Made by a program: the position numbers and the translations under genes. Positions 8,038 through 17,063 of a stretch of 64,000 nucleotides of DNA are shown here, one piece after another. Origin of the DNA: Nitrospinaceae bacterium (GTDB taxonomy: Bacteria; Nitrospinota; Nitrospinia; Nitrospinales; VA-1); NCBI GenBank assembly GCA_029261655.1, contig JAJDAY010000019.1, positions 21,819 through 85,818 on the forward strand, written 5' to 3'. How positions within the stretch are numbered: the stretch's first letter is position 1; each line of letters starts with the position of its first letter. The notes beneath the pieces are model-generated. The model was not told where the DNA came from. It worked only from the letters and a program-made list of their open reading frames with translations, and made no database searches.

Positions 8038-10029
8038 CTAACCGGAAATATCGATTGTGAATTCTTTCTTATAGAGAACCTCATGGCCTGCCACCACGCC
8101 ATCCACGACTTCGCGGGCGCTCATGCCATAATCAAAACCCCTACCCTGAATCGCTCCAATCAAATTAGCTGGAACCATAGCCGCCTTAAATTCCACCAAG
8201 GCTTTGTAGGGGCCTTTACCTGTGAGTTCTTTTCCCTTGATACTGTATTTGGCCCAGCGATAGCCCAAGGGTTCGATCCCTTTTCTGTGAACGCGCTCGG
8301 TGGCCGGCTCTCCCGTCAGAATCAAGGATTGAATCGACGGTCGGACAAATGGGATTGTCACGACCGGGTAAGGAATTGGAATGATTCGTTCCCGCTCGCC
8401 ACCACGAATACCTTGAACGACGAATCGGGATCTGAGATCGAATAACTGGGTGTCGAGGGGCAATTCCCCATCCGCGACATAGGAGGATTCATGGTCCCGG
8501 ACATCCATGTTGGGGTCCAGATCGCCGGATTGAAAGACCACTTGCCCCGTGCTGTCCTTGACCACGACATGGAGCCATACCTGCCGCTCCCCGGTAAAAC
8601 CGGTGGGGATATTATGGCCGTCTGTCAGGTTTGCTACTTTCACTTTGAATTTGATTCCACCGGGATCGCTCTTCTGGACCACCACCTCGCCCATGTGATA
8701 GCCGTTTTTAAGGACTTCCAGGCGTTTCCCTCGAGCCCACTCCAACCGTTCAAACTGGACTTTTAAAATTTCTCTGGCGTCGTAGCGATCGTCAACCGAT
8801 TCCCAACGCGCAGGGAACTTGGTGCCTTCCTTCACATTATCTTCAAATTCATCGGTCCCCCAACCCGCTTTGTGGTCAAACTGCAACCACTCCGCCATCG
8901 TGGCCAGTTCCTGAGCCTCTCCGTTATGCGGAAAAATACCAGGGTGAACGATTGAATAATCCGGCCCGGCAAAGAAATGCGAGGTTATTTTACGATCCTT
9001 TGTGGGTTTTCCACCGACCATAGCCGCAGGACCCTCCTCGTAACCCGAGGGCACGCCTTCTTCCTTGCCCATATGACAATCCTGGCAGGTCACGCCTTTT
9101 GCGGCGGCGGGGGACAACCGGTATTCACTGTATGCCTCTTCCAGCCTGAAACCGTTCAACAGGGTCACATCATGACAGGTTCCACAAAATATGGGCGAAG
9201 AGAGGGAAGCGAATTTTTTTACTTCGCCATGGATTTTCCGGCCCGGCTGATCTTTATCTGTCACCACCCGGTATTCATCGGTGTTATTAAGAACCCGTTC
9301 CAACTCTTCATTGCCTTTGGGCCCGTAGATCGGTTGCAACAAGTCTCCTTCGACCAGAGCCAGACGCCCGCTACGCTTGTTATAGTCCTTGTTGATACGA
9401 TGGCAAACCACACAGGTGATGCCTTCGCGGGAGGTTGGGTGTCGCTCTAAATTGGAAATAAAGGGCGATTCGCCCAGGTTGGCTCCTATGGGGCTGTGAC
9501 AGCGCAAACAGAAGTCACCATCGGTTCCACTGGTCAATTCGTTAATTTCGCTGTTGAGGGACATATAGACCGGGCTGAGTTGAGCATAGGAATGAGAGGA
9601 TACCGACCATTCTTTATAGTGCTTGGGGTGACAGGTTCCACAGGTCGCCGCTGAGGGATACCGGCTTTCCGCAAATAAAGCGTCGTGATCCCTGGAGGCC
9701 TGAAGGGCGAGATCCTTGCCCTCAACCACCTCCGGTGACTCTTCTTCCGGAATTTCATCTTTCCCCATCTTCGAATCCATGGCCATCTTCGAGTCCATGG
9801 CCTTGTCCTTCATCCCGGCGGATTTATCCATCATGCCAGGCTTCTGTGTCATTTTAGCAGAGTCATCAGCTCCCGTACCCTGGCCTGATTTGACACAGGA
9901 AGACAAGAAAAAGACCGAAATGATGGCAATCCCTAAAGGATTCAGAATTGATCTGAAACAACCGTTCGATTGTTTACCCCGGATAACACTATTCAACCGA
10001 TGTTCCTGTGGAGTGAGATGTATATTCAT
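8038..10029 (-). CDS. pentahaem c-type cytochrome lipoprotein
   Basis: This 663-residue protein has lipobox FLSSC (Cys45), so it is probably lipid-anchored to the outer membrane. A Met/Lys/Asp-rich flexible segment (about 55-95) follows. Five CXXCH motifs stand at about 130, 174, 206, 282 and 315, the last followed by Met-Gly. The C-terminal half (400-660) has no haem motif and looks like a beta-rich domain. The cytochrome c554-like spacing and lipoprotein anchor suit an electron carrier at the cell surface or inner face of the outer membrane. It is first in the same-strand series cytochrome, porin, cytochrome. The start at 10029 has only a weak ribosome site. Confidence 0.9.
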   Translation of the reverse strand: MNIHLTPQEHRLNSVIRGKQSNGCFRSILNPLGIAIISVFFLSSCVKSGQGTGADDSAKMTQKPGMMDKSAGMKDKAMDSKMAMDSKMGKDEIPEEESPEVVEGKDLALQASRDHDALFAESRYPSAATCGTCHPKHYKEWSVSSHSYAQLSPVYMSLNSEINELTSGTDGDFCLRCHSPIGANLGESPFISNLERHPTSREGITCVVCHRINKDYNKRSGRLALVEGDLLQPIYGPKGNEELERVLNNTDEYRVVTDKDQPGRKIHGEVKKFASLSSPIFCGTCHDVTLLNGFRLEEAYSEYRLSPAAAKGVTCQDCHMGKEEGVPSGYEEGPAAMVGGKPTKDRKITSHFFAGPDYSIVHPGIFPHNGEAQELATMAEWLQFDHKAGWGTDEFEDNVKEGTKFPARWESVDDRYDAREILKVQFERLEWARGKRLEVLKNGYHMGEVVVQKSDPGGIKFKVKVANLTDGHNIPTGFTGERQVWLHVVVKDSTGQVVFQSGDLDPNMDVRDHESSYVADGELPLDTQLFDLRSRFVVQGIRGGERERIIPIPYPVVTIPFVRPSIQSLILTGEPATERVHRKGIEPLGYRWAKYSIKGKELTGKGPYKALVEFKAAMVPANLIGAIQGRGFDYGMSAREVVDGVVAGHEVLYKKEFTIDISG

Positions 10030-10651
10030 TGCTCTATGACCCTGCCAAGATTAATAGATAGTCTCTATAAAAGAAACATTAGGACAACTCAGGCTATTGG
10101 ACTGCCAGAATCAGTTTTAATTACACACTTCTAAGAAAAAAGTCTATAAATTTAACCTTCATACAAAAAAATATGCAATTCGGTTAAAATTAATAAAAAT
10201 TACTATATCTTCATTCTTTGTTAGGGTCAAGGATATATATGTGATCTATATCTCCTAAAACATTAAAGACAAAGGAGTTGTCTATTTTTCGATGTCAATT
10301 GAAATATTGTGAGATACGCCACGCATAAATCCCTCGATAGTCACAAAACCGGCTTCTTTTGACCCAACGAAATTCCAATTACCTCATAGGTCTCAATACC
10401 TTATTTCGCTTGAAAAAACGCTTCTTTATTAAAAAAACGGGTTGAATCTCTGAAAAGTTATCTCTCACTCCCGTTCAGCAGATTTATCTTTGCTAACTGT
10501 CCCCATTTAGCGTTATAATTCCGTGGTTCGCGATAATCTTGCATGGGACACGGTTTTAATGCTTTCGCCCATCCAATATTCATTGGAATATCGAAAACCC
10601 CCTTTATCCTATTGAAATAGAAGTCAACAGATCATTTAAGGAGAATTAATA
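10030..10651. other. 622-bp AT-rich intergenic region
   Basis: This is the divergent control region between the pentahaem cytochrome and a small lipoprotein gene. It contains a 10-bp imperfect inverted repeat (10230-10239 with 10247-10256, one mismatch, 7-base loop), short AT runs and the promoter listed at 10490. I find no credible reading frame or tRNA-like fold. Confidence 0.6.
10490..10519 (+). promoter_or_regulatory. sigma70-type promoter for the small lipoprotein gene
   Basis: TTGCTA (10490-10495), an 18-base spacer and a perfect TATAAT (10514-10519). Transcription would start near 10526, leaving a leader of about 125 bases. Confidence 0.6.
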
Positions 10652-10963
10652 ATGAAACTATCCTGGCATGGCCTGGGGTCCCTTCTGATTTTTTTATTCG
10701 CGATCGGATGCGGATCGGTAGGAAAAAACTTTTCCAGCGAAAAGGTGCAAAATATCCAGAACAATGTGACCACTCAGTCCGAGGTTCTGGATTGGTTTGG
10801 AGTTCCGTATAAGGAAGGAATCGAAAACACCCATACCATGTGGACCTACCAATTCGATAAATACAATGTCTTCACCGAAGCCAAGTCGAAGGATCTGGTG
10901 ATATTGTTTGATGATAATAACATTGTCAAAGCCTATCGTTTCACGTCCAGTCTCGATGAATAA
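10652..10963 (+). CDS. small lipoprotein, BamE/SmpA-like fold
   Basis: This 103-residue lipoprotein has a hydrophobic signal and lipobox FAIGC (Cys20). The mature part (QNNVTTQSEVLDWFGVPYKE, then WTYQF and a terminal strand with VILFDDNNIVKAYRF) follows the helix-helix-strand outline of the SmpA/OmlA (BamE) family: a threshold-type repeat, a Gly-Pro turn, then antiparallel strands. Many such proteins are small outer-membrane accessory lipoproteins. Whether this is the true BAM subunit cannot be told. AAGGAG precedes the ATG at good distance. Confidence 0.75.
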   Translation: MKLSWHGLGSLLIFLFAIGCGSVGKNFSSEKVQNIQNNVTTQSEVLDWFGVPYKEGIENTHTMWTYQFDKYNVFTEAKSKDLVILFDDNNIVKAYRFTSSLDE

Positions 10964-11014
10964 CCGGGAGCGCCGGGTCCGAACCCGTAAAGGCTTTCCC
11001 TCTGCCCGTAATGA

Positions 11015-11659
11015 ATGAAAAAAATCTCGCTCATCGTTTACGATTTCGACGGGACGCTGGTCGACACGCTGGACGACATCGCTCTCTCCGTCAACCTCAC
11101 CCTCAAGGAACTGGGTCAACCAAATCTAACCAAAGAGATTATTAAAACCTGCGTCGGCAATGGCGTGGTCATGCTCATGACCCGCGCGCTCAACGGCTCA
11201 GGCGAGAAAGACATCGACCGTGCCGTCCGGCTTTTTCGCAAACACTACGACGAGCATCTGATGGATCATAGCCGGTTTTATCCCAACTGCCTGGACACGA
11301 TCGAGTTTTTTTCCAACCGGGAACAGGCCATCTGCTCCAACAAACCTGAGGACTTCGTAAGAAAAATTCTGGCGGGGCTTAACTGCCTGGGTCCCTTCCC
11401 CTCCATCATCGGCGGGGACAGTTTCAAGACCCGAAAACCCGACCCCGAGGGTTTGAACCACTTGCTCGCCCGGCATCGGGTATCGCCAGACGAAGCCATT
11501 TTTGTCGGCGACAGCGCAGTGGACATCGAAACCGGAAAAAACGCCAACGTCTTTACCTGCGCCGTGACTTATGGCATGGGCGACATCCACGCGATCCAGG
11601 CTCTCAAGCCCGATTGGACCATTGACGATATCTCAAAATTGAAACAGATTTTATCCTGA
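11015..11659 (+). CDS. gph: HAD-family phosphoglycolate phosphatase
   Basis: This 214-residue HAD hydrolase has motif I DFDGTLVDT (nucleophile Asp and acid/base Asp), the Lys motif in the KTRKPDPEG region and motif IV VGDSAVDIETG, with the helical cap of subfamily IA in between. The most likely role is removal of phosphate from 2-phosphoglycolate, a by-product of oxygen-damaged DNA repair; other small phosphates are possible. It follows the lipoprotein by 51 bases and precedes mpl by 71 bases. Confidence 0.85.
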   Translation: MKKISLIVYDFDGTLVDTLDDIALSVNLTLKELGQPNLTKEIIKTCVGNGVVMLMTRALNGSGEKDIDRAVRLFRKHYDEHLMDHSRFYPNCLDTIEFFSNREQAICSNKPEDFVRKILAGLNCLGPFPSIIGGDSFKTRKPDPEGLNHLLARHRVSPDEAIFVGDSAVDIETGKNANVFTCAVTYGMGDIHAIQALKPDWTIDDISKLKQILS

Positions 11660-11730
11660 TCGAAGAAGACGACGACAACAACAAAGACCGTAAAAAAACC
11701 GATAACCCAAAAATCTAAAATTCCAACCGG

Positions 11731-13134
11731 ATGAATCCTCAAGACATTAAAAAAATTTATATCATCGCGATTTGCGGTACCGGCATGGCCTCTTTGGCCG
11801 GGCTCCTCAAGGAGTCGGGCTTTGATGTTTCCGGGTCGGACACCAATATTTATCCGCCGATGAGCACGCTCCTGGCGGATCTTGATATCCCCGTCAAACC
11901 CGGCTTCAAGCGGGAAAATATTGCCAAAGATATCGACCTCGTCATCATCGGCAACGCGGTGTCCAAGTCGAATGAGGAAGTCCAGGCGGTGTTGGATCTT
12001 AAGATTCCCTACACCTCGTTTCCGTCTGCCCTGGCGCGGTTTTTTCTTGAAGGCCGAAAATCGCTGGTCGTGACCGGGACCCACGGCAAAACCACGACCA
12101 CCGCTCTTTTGAGCTGGGTTCTCCATGCCTCAGGGAAAAAACCCGGTTTCATGGTGGGCGGCTGGCTGAAAAATTTCGACCGCAATTACCGGGTTCCAGA
12201 AAGCGACTATTTTGTCACCGAGGGCGATGAATACGACACAGCGTTTTTTGACAAGGGGCCGAAGTTCCTGCATTACCGCCCTCTGGCCGCCATTCTCACA
12301 GGCATCGAGTTCGACCATGCGGATATTTACGACGACCTGGATCACTTCAAATCCGCCTTCCGAAAGTTTGTCAAAATAATCGACCCCAACGGGTTTTTAC
12401 TGGTAAACTCCGCAGACACTAATAGTAAAGACATTTTGAACGACGCGTCCTGCCCGGTCGAAACTTATGGATTGACCGAGCCTGCAGACTGGCACGCAGG
12501 CGACTACCGTTTTGAATCGGGTGTGGGCTGTTTCACACTCAACCACAAAGGTCTTGAAGTGGGGACGATCAGGCTTCCCATGATCGGACGTCACAATGTG
12601 GAAAATGCCGTCGCGGTCGCGGCGGTGGCGATCAAACTTGGAGTGCCGGCGGAGGAGGTGTGCCGGTCTTTCACCACTTTCAAAGGAATCAAACGGCGGC
12701 AGGAAGTGGTTGGGGAAAAAAACGGCGTGGTCGTCCTCGACGATTTCGCCCACCATCCCACGGCCATCGGCCTGACCATCGAAGGGGTGAAGGAGGCCTA
12801 TCCCGAAGGCCGGGTGTGGGCGGTGTTCGAACCGCGTTCGGCGACCTCCAGGCGCAATGTGTTTCAGGAAATTTTTCCGCCCAGTTTTGCAGGGGCTCAC
12901 GAGACGATCATTGCCAGGCCGTATTCCCAGGATAATATCCCGCCTGAGGAACGGCTGGACCCTGAACGGCTGGTCCAGGACATCGAACGCTCAGGCGGCA
13001 AAGGGCGTTACATTCCCGATGTTGAGGATATCGTCGAAACCATCGCTAAAGACAGCCGGGCCGGTGATGTGGTTCTTGTCATGTCCTCCGGCGGATTCTC
13101 TGGAATTCATCAGAAACTTCTGGAGAGTCTTTAA
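11731..13134 (+). CDS. mpl: UDP-N-acetylmuramate:L-Ala-gamma-D-Glu-meso-DAP ligase
   Basis: This Mur-ligase-family enzyme reattaches the recycled murein tripeptide to UDP-MurNAc. The N-terminal Rossmann part (ICGTGMASLAGLLKESG, then GSDTNIYPPMS) is characteristic of Mpl rather than MurC. The ATP loop GTHGKTTTT (about 117) and the central motifs around EGDEYDTAFFD and GRHNVENAVA are intact. The C-terminal domain has DDFAHHPTA, and length (467) fits the family. It implies meso-DAP murein and peptide recycling, in keeping with PBP4 and MltA elsewhere in the window. Confidence 0.95.
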   Translation: MNPQDIKKIYIIAICGTGMASLAGLLKESGFDVSGSDTNIYPPMSTLLADLDIPVKPGFKRENIAKDIDLVIIGNAVSKSNEEVQAVLDLKIPYTSFPSALARFFLEGRKSLVVTGTHGKTTTTALLSWVLHASGKKPGFMVGGWLKNFDRNYRVPESDYFVTEGDEYDTAFFDKGPKFLHYRPLAAILTGIEFDHADIYDDLDHFKSAFRKFVKIIDPNGFLLVNSADTNSKDILNDASCPVETYGLTEPADWHAGDYRFESGVGCFTLNHKGLEVGTIRLPMIGRHNVENAVAVAAVAIKLGVPAEEVCRSFTTFKGIKRRQEVVGEKNGVVVLDDFAHHPTAIGLTIEGVKEAYPEGRVWAVFEPRSATSRRNVFQEIFPPSFAGAHETIIARPYSQDNIPPEERLDPERLVQDIERSGGKGRYIPDVEDIVETIAKDSRAGDVVLVMSSGGFSGIHQKLLESL

Positions 13135-13203
13135 TTTTCAGGTCCTCCTGATTTTATCAGACGGATAACCATTGGTTCATCAGTGACCGATCGAACGTAA
13201 CTA

Positions 13204-14397
13204 TTGGGTCCAGCGCTTACGCTGGCGGTGAATGCATTGAAATCATCTCATGTACAGACAGCAGACCCCCAGGTAAAAACCTACGGTCAACTGAAACTGG
13301 AATTGATCCAGCGGGGTTTGTATATTTCTCCAGAAATTCTGCAGTCGCCCGATGTGGCGTCCGGCGTGTGTCCCGGCGTGCCAGGGGAAGAGGTGACACT
13401 TGCGTTGACGGAAAACTTCATCGTCAAAACGTTTCTGAAGCCCAAAGACAAAGCGCCCCTGCTTTTAAAAGTCTCAAACGACAAACTGCTTCTGGATTCC
13501 GGCGATGAAGAACAAAGGGAAGTGGGCATCATTCCTCTACCGGCTTTTCTTAAAAATTTATTGAAGGACCGAACGCCGCTGTCCGAAAACATTTGCCTGG
13601 ACGGTTATTGCCTCAATATTTTTCTGCGCGCCCTGGACAATGGGAAAAAACTCAATATGTCGAAAGACCATATCGTATCCATTGTGCAATCCGCGTTTGA
13701 GGAAGGGTCCGCGGACCTGGTTCAGATCAATATGGATTATTGCGACAACAAGGACCAGGGGTTCCAACTGCTCGCCCCGGTCGTCGATGCGATCAAAACC
13801 AAATTCAAAACCTTTGTCGCCTTGAAAGGGTTTCCATCCAGGGAAAAAAGCACGATAGATTTGATTTACGCCGCAGGCTTCGACCTCCTGAGTTTCCCCC
13901 TGGGCGGGTTTGCGGGAGCCGATGCCGAGGAAGAAATATTATCCGACCGGGAAGTCCGTGATGCGCTGGAATACGCGGTTGGGATTTTCACTCCGGGATC
14001 GGTCTGGACCGAACTGGTCTTAGGGTCGGAACCTCTAAATCTCGTCAAAGAGAAAATAGACCGACTGACTGAAAAGGGCATCGTCCCGCATTTGAAACTG
14101 CAGGCCACCAGCATGTATACGGGCAAGGATTATTGGCGCGTGAAAGAAGTGGTGAGACACTTAAACGAAGCCGCCAGGCGGGACCGGTTGGCTTTAAAAT
14201 GGCTGTACCCCAATTGCCGGTGCGTGAGTCCTCTGGACACGCAATATTTTACCGACGACCCCAAGTCCGCGCAGTTGGCAACCAAACCGGTCTATCGTTC
14301 CCGATTGGGGAAAAAAGCTTTTGAGGGGTTCGCGGCGCTGAGACGCAAACTACGCATCAAGGACTTGAGCGATTCTTACGAGTCCGCAGGGCTTTAA
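13204..14397 (+). CDS. radical-SAM-like TIM-barrel protein lacking the CX3CX2C motif
   Basis: The 397-residue protein has an N-terminal beta-rich part (about 1-120) followed by a probable barrel. The barrel segments LVQINMDYCDNKDQ, TFVALKGFPS, DLIYAAGFDLLSFPLGGF, TPGSVWTELVLGSEPL and GIVPHLKLQA resemble radical SAM enzymes of the biotin/lipoyl-synthase-like group. The CX3CX2C cluster site expected near residues 125-140 is absent: only ENICLDGYC is seen there. It may be a degenerate or repurposed member. An in-frame TAA at 13198 limits the start to TTG 13204, GTG 13228 or TTG 13237, none with a clear ribosome site. It lies between mpl and purC. Confidence 0.55.
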   Translation: MGPALTLAVNALKSSHVQTADPQVKTYGQLKLELIQRGLYISPEILQSPDVASGVCPGVPGEEVTLALTENFIVKTFLKPKDKAPLLLKVSNDKLLLDSGDEEQREVGIIPLPAFLKNLLKDRTPLSENICLDGYCLNIFLRALDNGKKLNMSKDHIVSIVQSAFEEGSADLVQINMDYCDNKDQGFQLLAPVVDAIKTKFKTFVALKGFPSREKSTIDLIYAAGFDLLSFPLGGFAGADAEEEILSDREVRDALEYAVGIFTPGSVWTELVLGSEPLNLVKEKIDRLTEKGIVPHLKLQATSMYTGKDYWRVKEVVRHLNEAARRDRLALKWLYPNCRCVSPLDTQYFTDDPKSAQLATKPVYRSRLGKKAFEGFAALRRKLRIKDLSDSYESAGL

Positions 14398-14407
14398 AGT
14401 TTTCAAT

Positions 14408-15118
14408 TTATCCATCCCCACAAACCAGTTTGTAAACCTCCTGATATTTTTCCTCCACACTGCCGAGGTCAAAGCGAAAACGGTCTTTGTCCATTTTTTC
14501 TCCCGTCTTCCAGTCCCACAGCCGACATCCGTCGGGGCTGATTTCATCGCCCAGTAAAACTTCGCCTTTGTGCCGACCGTACTCCAGCTTGAAATCCACC
14601 AGCCGGATGCCGCGCGCCTTAAAAAAATCCGTCAGCAACTGGTTGACTTTCGATCCGCTGGTTTTCAGAAACGCCACTTCCGTTTCCGTCGCCCACTCAA
14701 ACGTTTTGATATGGGATTCGTTTATCATCGGGTCGTGCAGGGGATCGTCCTTTAGAAAAAATTCCTGAATCGGCGGAGCCAATAATTTCGCTTCTTCAAT
14801 CCCCAGCCGTTTGCACAAACTGCCGGCGGCGACATTTCTGAACACCACTTCCACGGGGATGATCTCAAGGCTTTTGACCAGCATTTCGCGGTCGTTCAGT
14901 CGTTCGACAAAATGCGTGGCCACGCCGTTTTCTTCCAGGTGTTGAAATATTTTCGTGGACACATGATTGTTGATGACGCCTTTGTCCACGAGGGTTCCCT
15001 TTTTGAGGCCGTCAAAAGCGGTGGCGTCGTCTTTAAAATATTGAATCACCAGATCAGGGTCATCGGTTGAGTAAATGATCTTGGCCTTGCCTTCGTATAA
15101 TTGTTTCTGTCGTTTCAT
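14408..15118 (-). CDS. purC: SAICAR synthetase (phosphoribosylaminoimidazole-succinocarboxamide synthase)
   Basis: This 236-residue cytoplasmic enzyme joins aspartate to CAIR with ATP in purine synthesis. It shows the family N-terminus (LYEGKAKIIYSTDDPDL), the DDATAFDG segment, the VVFRNVAAGS motif and KLEYGRHKGEVLLGDEISPD. Length matches bacterial PurC. It lies 39 bases behind purB on the same strand, so the two should form an operon with purB first. Confidence 0.97.
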   Translation of the reverse strand: MKRQKQLYEGKAKIIYSTDDPDLVIQYFKDDATAFDGLKKGTLVDKGVINNHVSTKIFQHLEENGVATHFVERLNDREMLVKSLEIIPVEVVFRNVAAGSLCKRLGIEEAKLLAPPIQEFFLKDDPLHDPMINESHIKTFEWATETEVAFLKTSGSKVNQLLTDFFKARGIRLVDFKLEYGRHKGEVLLGDEISPDGCRLWDWKTGEKMDKDRFRFDLGSVEEKYQEVYKLVCGDG

Positions 15119-15157
15119 GTTTATCCCTGTTTGAAATAATTGATGACAATTTATTTT

Positions 15158-16450
15158 TTATTTGAAAACCCGTTTGAATATTTTATCCACGTTCTTGAAT
15201 TGCGCTTTCAAGTTGAACGCTTTTTCCAGTTCTGGCACGGACAGATATTTTTTGATGTCCTTATCCTTCTTTAAAAGAGGGAGAAAGTCTTTGCCCTTTT
15301 CCCAGACCTGCATGGCGTTGCGTTGCACCATGCGGTAGGCGTCTTCCCGGGTCACACCCTTTTGCACCAGTGCCAGCAGGATGCTCTGGGAAAACACCAG
15401 CCCGTGGGTGATCTCAAGGTTTTTCATCATGTTTTTCGGGTAAACCAGCAAGCGGTCCATCATCTTTGTCATGCGATTCAGCATATAATGCAAAAGAATG
15501 GTGCTGTCAGGGCCGATCACCCGTTCCACGGAGGACTGGCTGATGTCGCGTTCGTGCCAGAGGGCGATGTTTTCCATCGCCGCCTGGGCGTTGGCACGGA
15601 TCACCCTGGCAAGACCGGACATCTGCTCTGAAACCACGGGATTTCGTTTGTGCGGCATGGCGGACGACCCTTTTTGTCCGCTGGAAAAAAATTCTTCCGC
15701 TTCCAGAACCTCGGTCCGTTGAAGGTGACGGATCTCCACCGCGATCTTATCCAGAGTTCCCGCGAGAATCGCCAGGGTGGAAAAATATTCCGCGTGCCGG
15801 TCGCGCTGAATGATCTGGCTGGACACGGGAGCCGCTTTCAAACCCAGTTTTTTGCAGACATATTCTTCCACAGCGGGATCGATGCTGGCAAAGGTTCCCA
15901 TCGCGCCCGAAATCTGCCCATAAGCGATCCTCTGCCGGGCTCGTTTCAAGCGTTCGATATTGCGCCCCAGTTCCTCGTACCAGATCGCAAGCTTGAAACC
16001 AAACGTGATGGGTTCTCCATGAATGCCGTGCGATCTGCCGATCATCGGCGTGTTTTTATGCAAAAACGCCTGTTTTTTTACCGCCTTCTGCAACCCCACA
16101 GCCCCTTTGAGGATGAGCGACGCCGCGTTTTTCAACTGCACTGCTAAAGCGGTGTCCAGCACATCGGAGGAGGTCAGACCAAGGTGCATATAACGCGCGG
16201 ATTCTCCAACGTTTTCAGCCACACAAGTGAGAAAGGCGATGACGTCGTGCTTGACCTCGCGCTCGATCTCGTCGATGCGGGATATGTCAAACCGGGCTTT
16301 TTTCTTGATTTCAGCCACCGCCGATTTGGGAATTTCCCCGCGCTTTGCCAGGGCCTCACAAGCCAGTATTTCAATGTTCAGCCAGATATCGAACTTGTTT
16401 TCAGGCTCCCAGATGGCCGCCATTTCGGGGAGGGTATAGCGTTCAATCAA
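15158..16450 (-). CDS. purB: adenylosuccinate lyase
   Basis: This 430-residue lyase releases fumarate from SAICAR and from adenylosuccinate, the step after PurC and the last step to AMP. The fumarase-superfamily signature GSSAMPHKRNP is intact, as are the TSSDVLDTA and GRSHGIHGEP active-site segments. The start is a TTG at 16450, fixed by the conserved MIERYTLPEMAAIW and by a GAGGA ribosome site eight bases upstream. A five-codon ATG frame (16464-16447) overlaps this start. Its neighbour on the other side is divergent. Confidence 0.96.
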   Translation of the reverse strand: MIERYTLPEMAAIWEPENKFDIWLNIEILACEALAKRGEIPKSAVAEIKKKARFDISRIDEIEREVKHDVIAFLTCVAENVGESARYMHLGLTSSDVLDTALAVQLKNAASLILKGAVGLQKAVKKQAFLHKNTPMIGRSHGIHGEPITFGFKLAIWYEELGRNIERLKRARQRIAYGQISGAMGTFASIDPAVEEYVCKKLGLKAAPVSSQIIQRDRHAEYFSTLAILAGTLDKIAVEIRHLQRTEVLEAEEFFSSGQKGSSAMPHKRNPVVSEQMSGLARVIRANAQAAMENIALWHERDISQSSVERVIGPDSTILLHYMLNRMTKMMDRLLVYPKNMMKNLEITHGLVFSQSILLALVQKGVTREDAYRMVQRNAMQVWEKGKDFLPLLKKDKDIKKYLSVPELEKAFNLKAQFKNVDKIFKRVFK

Positions 16451-16577
16451 AGCGAATTCCTCATGGTTTTTGAGGTCCAGATAAAGTTGATAGGGACCCG
16501 GCAGTTTTATAGAATAAAAAGATAACGCGCCAATCTTAAACGCATTCGCATGCTAAATCAATCAAGAGATTTTTCTT

Positions 16578-17063
16578 ATGATCGAAGTTTGTTTTGTTTG
16601 TCTCGGAAACATTTGCCGCTCGCCGCTCGCCCAGGGTGTTTTTGAAAAATGTGTCCGGGACGACGGCTTGCAGGACCAGATTCTGATCTCCTCCGCCGGA
16701 ACCGGGAGCTGGCACATCGGGTCGCCGCCGGACGAGCGCATGCAGGAGACCGCCAATAAATATGGCGTCCAGCTAAATTCTCGCGGACGACAATTTCAAT
16801 CGGTGGATTTTTTTACGTTTGATCTCATTCTGGCCATGGACGACAGCAACTTCAGCATCCTGGAACAAATATGTCCCGACCCTAAAAAGGCCGAGAATCT
16901 GAAAATGTTCCGGTCTTTCGACCCTGAAAACAATGGCGATCTCAATGTCCCCGACCCCTATTATGGCGGCGGCAAAGGGTTCGAAATCGTCTATGAGATC
17001 GTCCACCGGACCTGCCCTGAAATTCTGGAGTTCCTCAAGGCTCGCGCCGATTTGCAAGCGTGA
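16578..17063 (+). CDS. low-molecular-weight protein-tyrosine-phosphatase family
   Basis: This 161-residue cytoplasmic phosphatase has the P-loop CLGNICRS (Cys8, Arg14) at the N-terminus and the general-acid Asp in VPDPYYGG (near 130). It overlaps the next gene, a fructosamine-kinase homologue, by four bases (GTGA), so the two are translationally coupled. LMW-PTP relatives are known to dephosphorylate ribulosamine 5-phosphates on proteins, so this one may serve deglycation rather than tyrosine signalling. It is divergent from purB. Confidence 0.92.
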   Translation: MIEVCFVCLGNICRSPLAQGVFEKCVRDDGLQDQILISSAGTGSWHIGSPPDERMQETANKYGVQLNSRGRQFQSVDFFTFDLILAMDDSNFSILEQICPDPKKAENLKMFRSFDPENNGDLNVPDPYYGGGKGFEIVYEIVHRTCPEILEFLKARADLQA

